Shown here: positions 29,637 to 38,827 of the stretch, piece by piece
How the letters are laid out: each line of letters starts with the position of its first letter
Position numbering within the stretch: position 1 is the stretch's first letter
DNA from: an uncultured Paracoccaceae bacterium
Lineage (GTDB): Bacteria; Pseudomonadota; Alphaproteobacteria; Rhodobacterales; Rhodobacteraceae
DNA: 64,000 nucleotides
Direction: 5' to 3'
NCBI GenBank assembly: GCA_947503935.1
Contig: CANNFR010000001.1
Coordinates: 186,001 to 250,000, forward strand
Made by a program: the position numbers and the translations under genes
Notes under the pieces: generated by a model
What the model was told of the DNA's origin: nothing
Seen by the model: the letters and a program-made list of their open reading frames with translations, nothing else
Databases searched by the model: none

Positions 29637-30536
29637 ATGATTGGCCTGACCCTGAAACAACTTCGCTATTTCGACGCGCTGGCACGGCATCGCCATTTTG
29701 GCCACGCCGCCGAGACCTGTTCCATCTCACAGCCTGCCTTGTCGCTTCAAATCAAGGAGTTGGAGGCTACGATCGGCGCGCCTTTGGTGGAACGCAGCGC
29801 GCGGCGGGTGCGCCTGACCGCGCTTGGCGAAGACTTCCTGGAGCGCGCGCGCAAGATCCTGCTTGGCGTTGATGAGTTGGAAGAACTTGTGCGCGCCAAG
29901 CAAGGGCCTCTCGCCGGGCGGCTGAGGTTGGGCATTATCCCGACAGTCGCGCCCTATCTCTTGCCCGAAATCATGAAAGCCCTGTCTGTGCGGTTTGACG
30001 GTTTGGATTTGGAACTGCGCGAATCTGTGACCAAGTCGCTCATCCGCGACCTATTGGAGGCGCGGCTTGACGTGGCCATCGTCGCCTTGCCGATCTCGGA
30101 ACCCGCGCTTCGTGAATTCGCCTTGTTTGAAGAAAGCTTCGTCTTTGTGCGGCCCGCAAAGGACGCAAATCTACCTGTGCCCAGCCCCGAAAAGCTGGGG
30201 GCCATGCGCCTGCTCTTGTTGGAGGAAGGTCATTGCTTTCGCGACCAGGCCTTGTCGTTCTGCACGCTGGCCCAAACCCAGCCGCGCCAGATGATGGAGG
30301 GAAGCTCGCTTTCCACGCTGGTCCAGATGGTCGCGGCCGGGATGGGCGTGACCCTCATCCCCGAGATGGCCCTGTCGCTTGAGACCCGTTCGGCTGACGT
30401 CTCAATCGCACGCTTCCCAAGGCCAAGGCCGTCACGCACAATCGGAATGGTCTGGCGCAAAACTAACCCGCTTTCAGATCAGCTTACTCAGATCGGCGCG
30501 GTTGTTCGTCAGGCAGGGCAGCGGAAGCGCAACTGA
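29637..30536 (+). CDS. oxyR: OxyR-type LysR regulator, peroxide sensor
   Basis: A 299-aa LysR-family protein. The N-terminal HTH (TLKQLRYFDALARHRHFGHA) is followed by a ligand domain that carries the redox pair of OxyR: GHCFRDQALSFC, two cysteines nine residues apart at about 200 and 209, equivalent to E. coli Cys199/Cys208. Peroxide would oxidise the first Cys and switch the protein to an activator. ATG 29631 is two codons upstream and equally possible; neither has a clear ribosome site. Divergence from katG argues that katG is its target. Confidence 0.93.
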   Translation: MIGLTLKQLRYFDALARHRHFGHAAETCSISQPALSLQIKELEATIGAPLVERSARRVRLTALGEDFLERARKILLGVDELEELVRAKQGPLAGRLRLGIIPTVAPYLLPEIMKALSVRFDGLDLELRESVTKSLIRDLLEARLDVAIVALPISEPALREFALFEESFVFVRPAKDANLPVPSPEKLGAMRLLLLEEGHCFRDQALSFCTLAQTQPRQMMEGSSLSTLVQMVAAGMGVTLIPEMALSLETRSADVSIARFPRPRPSRTIGMVWRKTNPLSDQLTQIGAVVRQAGQRKRN

Positions 30537-30674
30537 CCTGCGCTTCGGCGAGAAAGCGTTGTGCTGTTGCAGGCAGAGGATCGTCGCTCGAATGCGAGCT
30601 ATATGTTCAGATTTGCCCAGCAAATCCCGGAGCAGGATGCTTTGGGTTTCGGAATCCACCCATGACAGAAGTTT

Positions 30675-30748
30675 TGGAGCGGGCGGCGGGAATCGAACCC
30701 GCGTCATTAGCTTGGAAGGCTAAGGTCTTACCACTACACAACGCCCGC
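30675..30748 (-). tRNA. tRNA-Gly (anticodon TCC)
   Basis: The minus strand reads a full cloverleaf: acceptor arm GCGGGCG pairing with CGCCCGC, D-loop TAGTGGTA, anticodon arm with loop CTTCCAA giving TCC, T-arm GCGGGTTCGATTCCCGC, and an encoded CCA at the 3' end (30675-30677). No integrase or direct repeat suggesting use as an attachment site is nearby. Confidence 0.95.
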
Positions 30749-30794
30749 GTGCTGAACTGTACGTAAGGGACCGGGCAAGGCCGGTCAAGCCATC

Positions 30795-32213
30795 TCAGGT
30801 GGCGAGCACATTGCGGAATGACCAGGGCTCATCCCCGTCGATATCCTCCTCGAACTGGCTCCAGCGGTTGGTCAGCGGCGTCCAGTCGGTGTAATGCGCC
30901 TCGACCGGGCCCAGATAAGGGCGCTGGACTTCCAGGCAGCGCGCATGGTCCATCTCATCGGTCTCAACGATCCCGGCTTGCGGGTTCTCCAGCGCCCAGA
31001 CCATCCCCGCCAGCACGGCCGACGACACCTGCAGCCCGGTCGCATTCTGGAACGGCGCCAGATCGCGGGTCTCTTCGATGCTCAGCCGTGAGCCGTACCA
31101 GAGCGCGTTCTTCTCGTGCCCGTAAAGCAGGACGCCCAGCTCATCGATGCCCTCGGTGATCTCGTTCTCGTCCAGAATGTGATGCTTCTCTTGAATGATC
31201 CCCGATCCGAATGTCTCGTGAAGGGACAGGACCGCATCATCGCACGGGTGATACGCGTAGTGGCACGTGGGGCGGTATTCGGGCATGTCGCCTTCGCCCA
31301 CGGTGTAATAATCGGCGATCGAGATGGCCTCGTTGTGCGTCACCAGAAACCCGTATTGAGGGCCCGGCGTCGGGCACCAGCTATGCACCCGCGTGATCGC
31401 GCCGGGCCGCCCGATCCAGATCGCAGCCTGGCAGCCCTGGTCGAACCCATGCGCGTCCTCAGGCCTCCAGGTCTCATGCGTGCCCCAACCCAGTTCGGCG
31501 GGTTGAAACCCCTCGGCGATGAACCCTTCGACCGACCAGGTGTTCACGAAGGTCCCGATCTGCTTCGGGCGCGTCGATTTCTGCGTGTCGCGCTCGGCAA
31601 TATGCACGCCCTTCACGCCAAGCGATTGCATCAGCCGCGCCCAGCCCTCGCGCCCCTTTGGCATCTCGGCTGTCTGGCCGGTATCGCGCGCCAGCGTCAG
31701 CAGCGCCTCTTTCACGAACCAGCTGACCATGCCTGGGTTCGCCCCACAGCACGAGACCGCCGTCGTCCCGCCCGGATTGCGCGCCTTCTCATCACGCACC
31801 TTCTGGCGCAAAGCGTAATTCGTGCGCTCGGCATTGCTTTCGGTTTCGAAGTAGAACCCCTCCCACGGCTCGACCACCGTGTCGATGTAAAGAACGCCCA
31901 TCTCGCGGCAGAATTTCATCAGATCCAGCGATGATGTATCGACCGACAGGTTCACGCAGAACCCTTTGCCCTGCTCGAAGATGCCGCCCAGCACCTCGCG
32001 ATAATTCTCGCGCGTGATGGCCGTCTCGATATGGCGAATGCCGCGCTGCGACAGAAACGTATGTGCGCCATGATCCGGCTCGATCACCACCATCTTCTTG
32101 GCATCGTAGTCAAAATGCCGTTCGATCAAAGGCAGCGTGCCCCGTCCGATCGACCCGAAGCCGATCATGACGATGGGGCCATCAATCCGACCGTAATTGG
32201 GGTGAGTGATCAT
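30795..32213 (-). CDS. hss: Homospermidine synthase
   Basis: A 472-aa saccharopine dehydrogenase-like enzyme. The N-terminal NAD-binding fold carries GFGSIGRGTLPLIERHF near residue 18, followed by DTSSLDLMKFC and the substrate-pocket segments seen in alphaproteobacterial homospermidine synthases (VEPWEGFYFE, CCGANPGMVSWFVKEAL). It forms sym-homospermidine from two putrescines (or spermidine and putrescine) with NAD as prosthetic cofactor. It stands alone, with the tRNA-Gly downstream and a TetR gene upstream separated by 128 bp. It indicates that polyamines are synthesised as well as degraded by this organism. Confidence 0.93.
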   Translation of the reverse strand: MITHPNYGRIDGPIVMIGFGSIGRGTLPLIERHFDYDAKKMVVIEPDHGAHTFLSQRGIRHIETAITRENYREVLGGIFEQGKGFCVNLSVDTSSLDLMKFCREMGVLYIDTVVEPWEGFYFETESNAERTNYALRQKVRDEKARNPGGTTAVSCCGANPGMVSWFVKEALLTLARDTGQTAEMPKGREGWARLMQSLGVKGVHIAERDTQKSTRPKQIGTFVNTWSVEGFIAEGFQPAELGWGTHETWRPEDAHGFDQGCQAAIWIGRPGAITRVHSWCPTPGPQYGFLVTHNEAISIADYYTVGEGDMPEYRPTCHYAYHPCDDAVLSLHETFGSGIIQEKHHILDENEITEGIDELGVLLYGHEKNALWYGSRLSIEETRDLAPFQNATGLQVSSAVLAGMVWALENPQAGIVETDEMDHARCLEVQRPYLGPVEAHYTDWTPLTNRWSQFEEDIDGDEPWSFRNVLAT

Positions 32214-32341
32214 GCGCGCCCTCCTAGCCTGTGTCGCGACGACCTAGCGCAAAGCGCCACCGGATTCCAGCCGGAGCGCGAGGGGCGCAAGCACGTGGGT
32301 ACGGGCGGCCCGAACGGCATTATCCGATCTGCAAGGCCGGA

Positions 32342-32965
32342 TCACGGGCGCGCCAGCAATGCATCTGTGACCAATCGCACATGCGAGGCCTTGAAAGCGT
32401 CGATATCCAGCGGATCGATCCGGTTGAAAAGACGGACCCAAAGCGCGGCAAATATCGCGGGCGAGACGAAGAGGTGCATATCATCCGACCGGCAGTCTTC
32501 CGACAACTCGCCGGTTGCGATGCCGCGCTCGATCAACGCTCGGATCGCCATCTCGCCTTTTGAGAGGATTTCCCGGTGATAGAACCCGACAAGGTCCGGC
32601 ATGAGATGGCCTTCGGCGACGAGTATCCTGAAGAAGATCGCAGCATTTCCTTTAACCAGGCGATCATAGATGACATCGATGGCGTTCGAAAAAAGCGTGC
32701 GGAAGTCGCCCTTCGCGGCGTTGGCAATGCCTGCGACGTCATCAATCGCGCGTTCCACAGAATTGCGGATCGCCGCTTCGAAGATGGCCTCTTTGGTGTC
32801 GTAGTAGAGGTATATCGTCGTTCTCGATATCCCGGCCCGTGTCGCAATACCTGCCAGCGTGCTGTGTGCGAACCCCTTGTCATCGAATTCCTCAAGCGCT
32901 GCCCGGAGGATCTCGTCGGGCCGGGCCTCTTTGCGGCGCCTGCGGGTCTTGCCGGTTTTTGTCAT
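32342..32965 (-). CDS. TetR/AcrR-family regulator of the DevBCA-like exporter
   Basis: A 207-aa regulator with HTH residues LAGIATRAGISRTTIYLYYD near 30-50 and a C-terminal domain of the AcrR/TetR_C type. The start MTKTGKTRRRRKEA follows AGAGGACTG; an alternative ATG lies 7 codons upstream at 32986, immediately beside the operator. It is divergent from the HlyD/FtsX/ATPase genes and separated by a 24-bp inverted repeat, so it likely represses both. Confidence 0.85.
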   Translation of the reverse strand: MTKTGKTRRRRKEARPDEILRAALEEFDDKGFAHSTLAGIATRAGISRTTIYLYYDTKEAIFEAAIRNSVERAIDDVAGIANAAKGDFRTLFSNAIDVIYDRLVKGNAAIFFRILVAEGHLMPDLVGFYHREILSKGEMAIRALIERGIATGELSEDCRSDDMHLFVSPAIFAALWVRLFNRIDPLDIDAFKASHVRLVTDALLARP

Positions 32966-32986
32966 CAGTCCTCTTGTAGCCTGCAT

Positions 32987-33010
32987 ATTAATGACGTACG
33001 TGTCATTAAT
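32987..33010. promoter_or_regulatory. Putative TetR operator (inverted repeat)
   Basis: The perfect 9-bp half-sites ATTAATGAC and GTCATTAAT are separated by 6 bp (GTACGT) in the divergent spacer between the TetR gene and the exporter operon. The geometry suits a TetR dimer. Confidence 0.75.
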
Positions 33011-33035
33011 TGATGGATCAAGTCAAGGAACTGCC

Positions 33036-34256
33036 GTGACAGAGTCGCAAGAGAAGTCGGTCGACCTGCCCTTGGCGGATCCCGGGATATCAAAAGGCGG
33101 AACGCCGGGTGATGCAACGCGCAAACGGCGCCCCAGGTTTTGGCTTGTGCCATTGGTCTGGCTGATATTGGTCGCAGGTGGGGTCATCGGTCTCTATTTC
33201 CAGCCGCCAGGCCTCCAGGCGTTTTTCCGTGCCACGGGGCTGCAACCCGGTGCGGGCACGGAGACGCCAATCGCCGTCGCGATCCAGCAGGTGACCGAAG
33301 GGGAAGAGATCGCAGTGGTCAGCGAAGGCGATGTCGTGGCGCTGGGCCGGATCACGCCAAACGGTGATGTCTCGACAGTCGCGCCCCCTTTCGGTGCGGG
33401 CGATGCCCGGGTCAGTGAGGTGCGGGTGCGGGTTGGCGACCGGGTCGAAACCGGTGATATCCTGGCCGTCCTCGACAGCCTTCCTCAGCTTGAAGGTCAG
33501 CTCGAAACGGCGCGGGCGAATGTCGCGGTGGCCGAGGCAACCGTCGCGCAGACAGAGGCGTCAATTCGCGCGGGCCGCGAGGAAGCCCAGGCCGCATTGG
33601 AGCGTGCCATCGCGACCGAGCGGGCCGCCGCGGATGAGCTGGAGCGCACGACATCGTTGATGGAGCGTGGCGTCGCGACGAAAGCGGTTTTCGATGCGGC
33701 CATCGCGCGGGCCACCGAAGCCGCCCGTGACGTCGAGCGTCAGCGCGCGACCTTGTCCCGCTATGAGGCGAACGGGGCTGGAGTGCAGGCCGATATCGCC
33801 GTGGCCCTGGCCAATCTGGATGCTGCGCGCGCGCAACTGACCCAGGCCGAGATTGATGTCGAAAAGGCATATGTGCGCGCGCCGATCCAGGGCACCGTTC
33901 TGGAAATCCACGTGCAACTGGGCGAACGTCCGGGCAATGACGGGGTTCTGGATCTGGGCGACACCACGCGGATGACCGTCGAGGCAGAGGTTTATCAAAC
34001 CCTGATCGGGCGCGTCGCCGTTGGCGACCCGGTGACGATGACGGCCCCTGCCATCGACGGCATCTTGAGCGGGCAGGTCAGCGCGATCGGTCTAGAGATC
34101 GGGCGGCAATCGATCACCTCGGATGACCCCGCCGCAAACACGGATGCGCGCGTCGTTGACGTTATCGTTGCCCTTGATGCGGTGTCGAGCAGCCGGGCCG
34201 AACGGCTGACCAACCTTCAGGTCCTGGCGCGTATCGATGCCGGTCGCGAAGAGTGA
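33036..34256 (+). CDS. ABC exporter membrane fusion protein (HlyD/DevB type)
   Basis: A 406-aa adaptor. It has a short cytoplasmic N-terminus, one TM helix (FWLVPLVWLILVAGGVIGLY near 39-58), a first lipoyl segment (RVRVGDRVETGDILAVLDS near 130), a long coiled-coil hairpin rich in Ala, Glu and Arg (about 150-270), and the second lipoyl half (VRAPIQGTVLEIHVQLGE). The GTG at 33036 is chosen because AAGGAACTGCC precedes it; the upstream in-frame ATG lies within the operator. It works with the FtsX-like permease and ATPase that follow, which overlap by one base each. It resembles DevB of the heterocyst glycolipid exporter. Confidence 0.87.
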   Translation: MTESQEKSVDLPLADPGISKGGTPGDATRKRRPRFWLVPLVWLILVAGGVIGLYFQPPGLQAFFRATGLQPGAGTETPIAVAIQQVTEGEEIAVVSEGDVVALGRITPNGDVSTVAPPFGAGDARVSEVRVRVGDRVETGDILAVLDSLPQLEGQLETARANVAVAEATVAQTEASIRAGREEAQAALERAIATERAAADELERTTSLMERGVATKAVFDAAIARATEAARDVERQRATLSRYEANGAGVQADIAVALANLDAARAQLTQAEIDVEKAYVRAPIQGTVLEIHVQLGERPGNDGVLDLGDTTRMTVEAEVYQTLIGRVAVGDPVTMTAPAIDGILSGQVSAIGLEIGRQSITSDDPAANTDARVVDVIVALDAVSSSRAERLTNLQVLARIDAGREE

Positions 34257-35431
34257 TGACCCGGCTTCTGACCTTTGTCTTCGGACGGCTGCCCATTGGG
34301 TGGCTGCAGCTTTCGCATAACCGCACGCGTCTTCTGGCCGCGATTGCCGGGGTCGCCTTCGCCAACCTTCTGGTTTTTGTCCAAATGGGCATTCTTGGTG
34401 CATTGAACAGCACGACGACGGCCCCTTATGCGTTGTTCGATGCCGATATCATGGTGTCATCGGCCGATGCCAATACGCTGACCGATGGCAGTAACGTTGC
34501 CCGCCAGTGGTTGTTTCAGGCCCTTGGCGTGCCCGGGGTGGCGGACGGCGCGCCGCTGTTTATCGCCAATCTGGAATGGCAGCGCACCGATGGCACATTT
34601 TCGACCTTGCAAACCTTCGGGCTTGGCACGGATTCAGCGCACTTCCTGAGCGGCGAGATTGCCGACGGTTTCCATGCGTTGATCCTTGAAGATACCGTAT
34701 TGATTGACCGCAGCACCCGAGGTTTGCCTGCGGGGTCACTTGATGGGGTATCCTCGGCCGAGCCTTTTCTGTTCGAGGCCAACGATCGGACTCTCTCCGC
34801 CGTGGGCACGCTGGATGTGGGCGGTGGCTTTTCGGCGGATGGGACGCTTTTTGCCTCGGACCAGACGTTTCTGCGGCTGTTCAACGCCCGCAGTTCCAGC
34901 GCCCCGAACCATATTCTGCTGAAGGTTGACGAGGGGATCGACCCAGGCGTCATCGTCGAACGCCTGCGCGATGTGTTGCCCGCCGACAGCGTCAAGGTCG
35001 AAACGCTTGCCGGCGCGGCCGCCGCCGATCTCAGCTATCAGACAACCGAGCGGCCGACGGGCATCATCTTTGGCTTCGGCGTTCTGATCGGTGTGCTGGT
35101 GGGGATCGTCATCGTCTACCAGATTCTGTCGACCGATGTGGCGGACCATCTCAGGGAATACGCGACCTTCAAGGCGATGGGATACGATCAAAAATTCTTC
35201 CTGGGGATCGTGTTCGAAGAGGCGGTCATCCTGGCGCTGTTCGGCTTTGTGCCGGGTTTGCTGGCCTCGATCGGGCTCTACGCCGGAATGTCGGCGGCGA
35301 CTGGATTGCCGATGGTAATGGAGTTTGATCTTGCCATCGCCGTGCTTTCCGGAACGGTGCTGGCTTGCTCCATTTCAGGCGCAATCGCGACGCGGCGTCT
35401 GGCCGGCGCCGACCCGGCGGATCTTTTCTGA
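34256..35431 (+). CDS. FtsX-like ABC permease (DevC type)
   Basis: A 391-aa membrane protein with the MacB/FtsX architecture: TM1 at about residues 25-45, a large periplasmic domain of about 220 residues, then three TM segments (about 270-295, 320-345 and 355-380). It lacks an ATPase domain, which is supplied by the next gene. ATG 34256 shares a base with the preceding TGA (TGATG); a GTG one codon earlier is possible. DevC-type permeases move lipids or hydrophobic molecules across the envelope through a TolC-like channel. Confidence 0.86.
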   Translation: MTRLLTFVFGRLPIGWLQLSHNRTRLLAAIAGVAFANLLVFVQMGILGALNSTTTAPYALFDADIMVSSADANTLTDGSNVARQWLFQALGVPGVADGAPLFIANLEWQRTDGTFSTLQTFGLGTDSAHFLSGEIADGFHALILEDTVLIDRSTRGLPAGSLDGVSSAEPFLFEANDRTLSAVGTLDVGGGFSADGTLFASDQTFLRLFNARSSSAPNHILLKVDEGIDPGVIVERLRDVLPADSVKVETLAGAAAADLSYQTTERPTGIIFGFGVLIGVLVGIVIVYQILSTDVADHLREYATFKAMGYDQKFFLGIVFEEAVILALFGFVPGLLASIGLYAGMSAATGLPMVMEFDLAIAVLSGTVLACSISGAIATRRLAGADPADLF

Positions 35432-36132
35432 TGTCCCGCACCACCGGGGATACGGCCATCGACGTGCGCGGCCTGAACCATTGGTTCGGCAACGGCGACG
35501 CGCGCAAGCAGGCGATATGGGATGTGAGCCTGTCGGTCCGCAAGGGCAGTCTGACGATCCTGATGGGCCCGTCGGGGTCTGGCAAGACAACCGTACTGAC
35601 CCTGATGGGGTGCCTGCGAGAGGTGCAGGACGGCAGCGTCCAGCTGCTGGGCAACGAACTGAAAGGCGCCACCGAGGCGCAATCGGTGGCATTGCGCCGG
35701 AGGCTCGGCTTTATCTTTCAGGCCCACAACCTGCATGAAAGCCTGACGGCGGCCCAGAATGTCCTGATGGGTCTGGAGGTGCATGGGCATGGCGACCTCG
35801 CGCGGCAAAGGGCAGCTGCACACCACACGCTTGGGTTGGTCGGGCTGGACGACCGCCTTGACTATCTACCCGCAAATCTCTCCGGCGGGCAGAAGCAGCG
35901 CGTCGCGGTCGCCCGCGCGCTGGTGTCGAACCCCGAGATCGTCTTCGCCGATGAACCCACCGCGGCGCTGGACAAAGACTCCGGCCGAACTGTGGTCGAG
36001 ATGCTCAGGGCGCTTGGCCGAGAGCGTGGCACGACGACGGTCATGGTGACCCATGACAACAGAATTCTCGAATTGGCGGACCGCATCGTGACCCTGGAAG
36101 ACGGCCGCATCGTGAAGGATGAGGACCGCTAA
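35431..36132 (+). CDS. ABC transporter ATP-binding protein (DevA type)
   Basis: A 233-aa ATPase with Walker A GPSGSGKTTVL near residue 48, a Q-loop in FIFQAHNLHESL, signature LSGGQKQRVAVARAL near 147, Walker B IVFADEPTAALD and the switch His in VMVTHDN. It belongs to the LolD/MacB/DevA branch that pairs with FtsX-like permeases. ATG 35431 shares a base with the permease stop (TGATG). It is the last gene of the exporter operon and converges on urtE. Confidence 0.92.
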   Translation: MSRTTGDTAIDVRGLNHWFGNGDARKQAIWDVSLSVRKGSLTILMGPSGSGKTTVLTLMGCLREVQDGSVQLLGNELKGATEAQSVALRRRLGFIFQAHNLHESLTAAQNVLMGLEVHGHGDLARQRAAAHHTLGLVGLDDRLDYLPANLSGGQKQRVAVARALVSNPEIVFADEPTAALDKDSGRTVVEMLRALGRERGTTTVMVTHDNRILELADRIVTLEDGRIVKDEDR

Positions 36133-36220
36133 ACGTGGTGTCGACAACGGGGCGGGAACAGCCGCGCGCCAGTCCCCCGGCGAGCAAAAGTGGACCGGCT
36201 TTTCCTCAGTCTGGCGAGCC

Positions 36221-36916
36221 TCAGAGCGCCAGATCAGCCATCAGGTCTTCTTTTGGATAGGCCGATTTGATGGCGTTCCGTTTGACGCGCCCCTGCTCGA
36301 TGACCGTGAAGGTATCGGCGATCCGATAGGCGAAGTCGGCATTCTGCTCAACCAGCACAATCGCCATGTGGCCTTCATCCCTCAGAAACTCAAGCGCGTC
36401 GCCGATTTGATGAATCACATTGGGCTGGATACCCTCAGTCGGTTCGTCCAGCAGCAAAACCTTGGGTTTCGTGACAAGGGCGCGGGCGATGGCAAGCTGC
36501 TGTTGCTGCCCGCCTGACAGATCGCCACCGCGCCTCGACTGCATTTCCTTCAGGACCGGAAACAAGGTGAAGACAAAGTCCGGGATATTGCGATCGCCTC
36601 TCGGCAAGCAGGCAAACCCCGTTTCGAGGTTCTCCTGCACCGACATCATCGGAAAGACCTCACGCCCTTGCGGGACGTAAGCGATGCCCGCGCGGGCCGC
36701 GTGATAGGCCGACATCAGCTGCACCTTCTGGCCGTTGATCGATACCGCGCCGCCCACAATCGGATGCCGCCCGGAGATCGCTTTCAGCAGGCTTGTCTTG
36801 CCAACCCCGTTATTTCCCATGACGGCGGTGATCTGGCCCGTCTCTGCCCGCAATGAGATATCGAACAGGATCTGGCTTTGCCCATATCTGAGGTCGATAT
36901 TGCGGACGTCAAGCAT
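36221..36916 (-). CDS. urtE: Urea ABC transporter ATP-binding subunit UrtE
   Basis: A 231-aa ATPase with Walker A GNNGVGKTSLLKAISG near residue 33, the Q-loop segment GIAYVPQGREVFPMMSVQENL, signature LSGGQQQQLAIARAL and Walker B VLLLDEPTEGIQPNVIHQI. The GIQPN continuation after Walker B is typical of UrtE. The start MLDVRNIDLRYG overlaps the urtD stop (36909) by 8 bp. It energises urea uptake together with UrtD. Confidence 0.93.
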   Translation of the reverse strand: MLDVRNIDLRYGQSQILFDISLRAETGQITAVMGNNGVGKTSLLKAISGRHPIVGGAVSINGQKVQLMSAYHAARAGIAYVPQGREVFPMMSVQENLETGFACLPRGDRNIPDFVFTLFPVLKEMQSRRGGDLSGGQQQQLAIARALVTKPKVLLLDEPTEGIQPNVIHQIGDALEFLRDEGHMAIVLVEQNADFAYRIADTFTVIEQGRVKRNAIKSAYPKEDLMADLAL

Positions 36917-37658
36917 GGCTGCGCCCCAGATAGACATCGATAACGGTCTGGTTCGAGGTGACGTGGTCAAGGCTGCCCTCGGCCAGTACCGAACCCTCGT
37001 GCAGAACAGTCACCTTGCAGTTAAGACGGCGCACGAATTCCATGTCGTGTTCAACCACCACAACCGCGCGGGTCTTTGCCGCCTCCCGCAAGATTTCGGT
37101 GGTCTTTTCGCGTTCTTCCGGGGTCATGCCGGCGGCCGGTTCATCGACCAGCATCAGGCGAGGTTCCTGCGCCAGAAGCATGCCGATCTCAAGCCATTGC
37201 TTCTGGCCATGGCTCAGTTCGCCGGCGATCCGCGTCAGATCATCCGACAGGCCGATCTGTTTCGCCACGGCTTCGATCCGAGTGGCGTTGGTCTTTGTCT
37301 TTTTGTGCCTCAGCACCGCGAAGGGGCCGCGCGGTGTCTTCAGGGCCATGGCAAGGTTCTGCCGCACGGTCTGTGCCTCGAACACGGTGGGTTTTTGGAA
37401 TTTGCGCCCGATCCCCTCCCTGGCGATCTGACTTTCCGACATGCCCAGAAGCGAGATGTTCCTGTCGCCCCAGATGACGTGACCCTCGTCCGGCTTCGTC
37501 TTGCCCGTCACGATATCCATGAAGGTCGTCTTGCCCGCGCCGTTCGGCCCGATAATGGCCCGCAACTCAGTCTTCGCGAAGTTGATCGACAGGTTGTTGA
37601 TCGCCCGAAACCCGTCGAACGTGACCGAGACGCCGGAGACTTCCAAAAGCATACTCAT
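36909..37658 (-). CDS. urtD: Urea ABC transporter ATP-binding subunit UrtD
   Basis: A 249-aa ATPase of the LivG branch with Walker A GPNGAGKTTFMDIVTGKTKP near residue 38, the UrtD-typical GIGRKFQKPTVFEAQTV, a signature-like ELSHGQKQWLEIGMLLAQ, Walker B LMLVDEPAAGMTPEE and switch His VEHDMEF. ATG 37658 overlaps the urtC stop by 4 bp (ATGA); the longer upstream frame runs antisense into nothing but urtC and is excluded. Confidence 0.93.
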   Translation of the reverse strand: MSMLLEVSGVSVTFDGFRAINNLSINFAKTELRAIIGPNGAGKTTFMDIVTGKTKPDEGHVIWGDRNISLLGMSESQIAREGIGRKFQKPTVFEAQTVRQNLAMALKTPRGPFAVLRHKKTKTNATRIEAVAKQIGLSDDLTRIAGELSHGQKQWLEIGMLLAQEPRLMLVDEPAAGMTPEEREKTTEILREAAKTRAVVVVEHDMEFVRRLNCKVTVLHEGSVLAEGSLDHVTSNQTVIDVYLGRSHA

Positions 37659-38827
37659 GATTGCTTCCTGACCAGAAGGTCGAAGAGCCCACCAATTCCC
37701 TTGGGGAAGAAAAGTGTGACCGCGACGAAGGACAGGCCAAGAAGGACAAGCCACCAATCGGTCCACTGAATGACGTAGAAGCCAAGGTTAATGTTGGGCG
37801 CCCCGCCGCCGGTGAACCAGCTTGACAAGAGCGAAACGAAGGCCGCGCCGATGACGGCGCCATAAAGCCTGCCACGTCCGCCAATCGCCACCCAGACGGC
37901 CAGATAGATTGAGGCGATGGGAGCGATTTCGCCGGGATTGATGATGCCGGCCTGGGGGTAATAGAGCGCGCCCGCGATACCGGCGACAATTGCCGTGATC
38001 GTGAAGATGAACAGCTTGTAGCTTTCAACGTGGTAGCCCAGAAAGCGCACCCGCGCCTCGTTCTCGCGGATGCCTTTGATCACACTGCCCATCTTGCCCG
38101 ACACGATCCAGGCAAAGAAGGCATAGCCCGCGCCAAGTGCGATGGCCGAAGCGATGAAGAAAACGATCGAGATCGTGGCTTGCGGGACATCCTCGTAGCC
38201 GGGGATGTTCTGCAGACCCGACAGCCCGTTATTGCCACGCAGGCCACTGTCGTTCTGAAAGAGGTAAAGCGCCAGGGCGAGGGTCATCGCCTGGGTCAGG
38301 ATCGACAGGTAGACCCCCGTCACCCGCGACCGGAACGCGAGCCATCCGAAGATCAAGGCCAGAAGGCCGGGTACCGTGACGACCATTAGAAGCTGAAGCG
38401 CCAGATTGTCGGCAAAAGCCCAGATCCAGGGAAATTCCGAGCTGCCAACGACCCCGAAGATCTGGTTGCCAATGGCATCTGCTATTTCTGCCGGCGTGGG
38501 GGGAAGCGGTTGGGTCGCCAGGCTTTCGATAACGATACGCTCGGTCCGCGCATACATCAGCCACATGCCGATGGCGTAGCCGCCGATCCCGAAAAAGGCG
38601 AAATGCCCCAGCGAGAGGATGCCGCAATAGCCCCAGACCACATCCATCGCGATGGCGACAAGACACAGACAAAGCGTCTTGCCCAATGTCTTGACGAACG
38701 AGGTCGAGACCAAGCCAATCCCTGTGGCCTCTGACAGCACGGTCACCCCCACGGTGAACAGCGCGAGTATGGATATGAACCAAAGGACCGAAGGGTTCTG
38801 AGCGAGGAAAGATCGTTGCATGGGCAT
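37655..38827 (-). CDS. urtC: Urea ABC transporter permease UrtC
   Basis: A 390-aa LivM-type permease with about ten hydrophobic helices and the EAA-like region GIRENEARVRFLGYHVESYK near residue 265. It is directly adjacent to the urtB stop, with no intergenic base between them. A second ATG two codons downstream (MQRSFLAQN) is an alternative start. It forms the membrane channel with UrtB. Confidence 0.93.
   Translation of the reverse strand: MPMQRSFLAQNPSVLWFISILALFTVGVTVLSEATGIGLVSTSFVKTLGKTLCLCLVAIAMDVVWGYCGILSLGHFAFFGIGGYAIGMWLMYARTERIVIESLATQPLPPTPAEIADAIGNQIFGVVGSSEFPWIWAFADNLALQLLMVVTVPGLLALIFGWLAFRSRVTGVYLSILTQAMTLALALYLFQNDSGLRGNNGLSGLQNIPGYEDVPQATISIVFFIASAIALGAGYAFFAWIVSGKMGSVIKGIRENEARVRFLGYHVESYKLFIFTITAIVAGIAGALYYPQAGIINPGEIAPIASIYLAVWVAIGGRGRLYGAVIGAAFVSLLSSWFTGGGAPNINLGFYVIQWTDWWLVLLGLSFVAVTLFFPKGIGGLFDLLVRKQS

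Noticed and set aside
30675-30748. tRNA-Gly and tRNA-Thr as integration sites of a genomic island
   Set aside because: There is no integrase, no direct repeat of the tRNA 3' end and no compositional break beside either gene.
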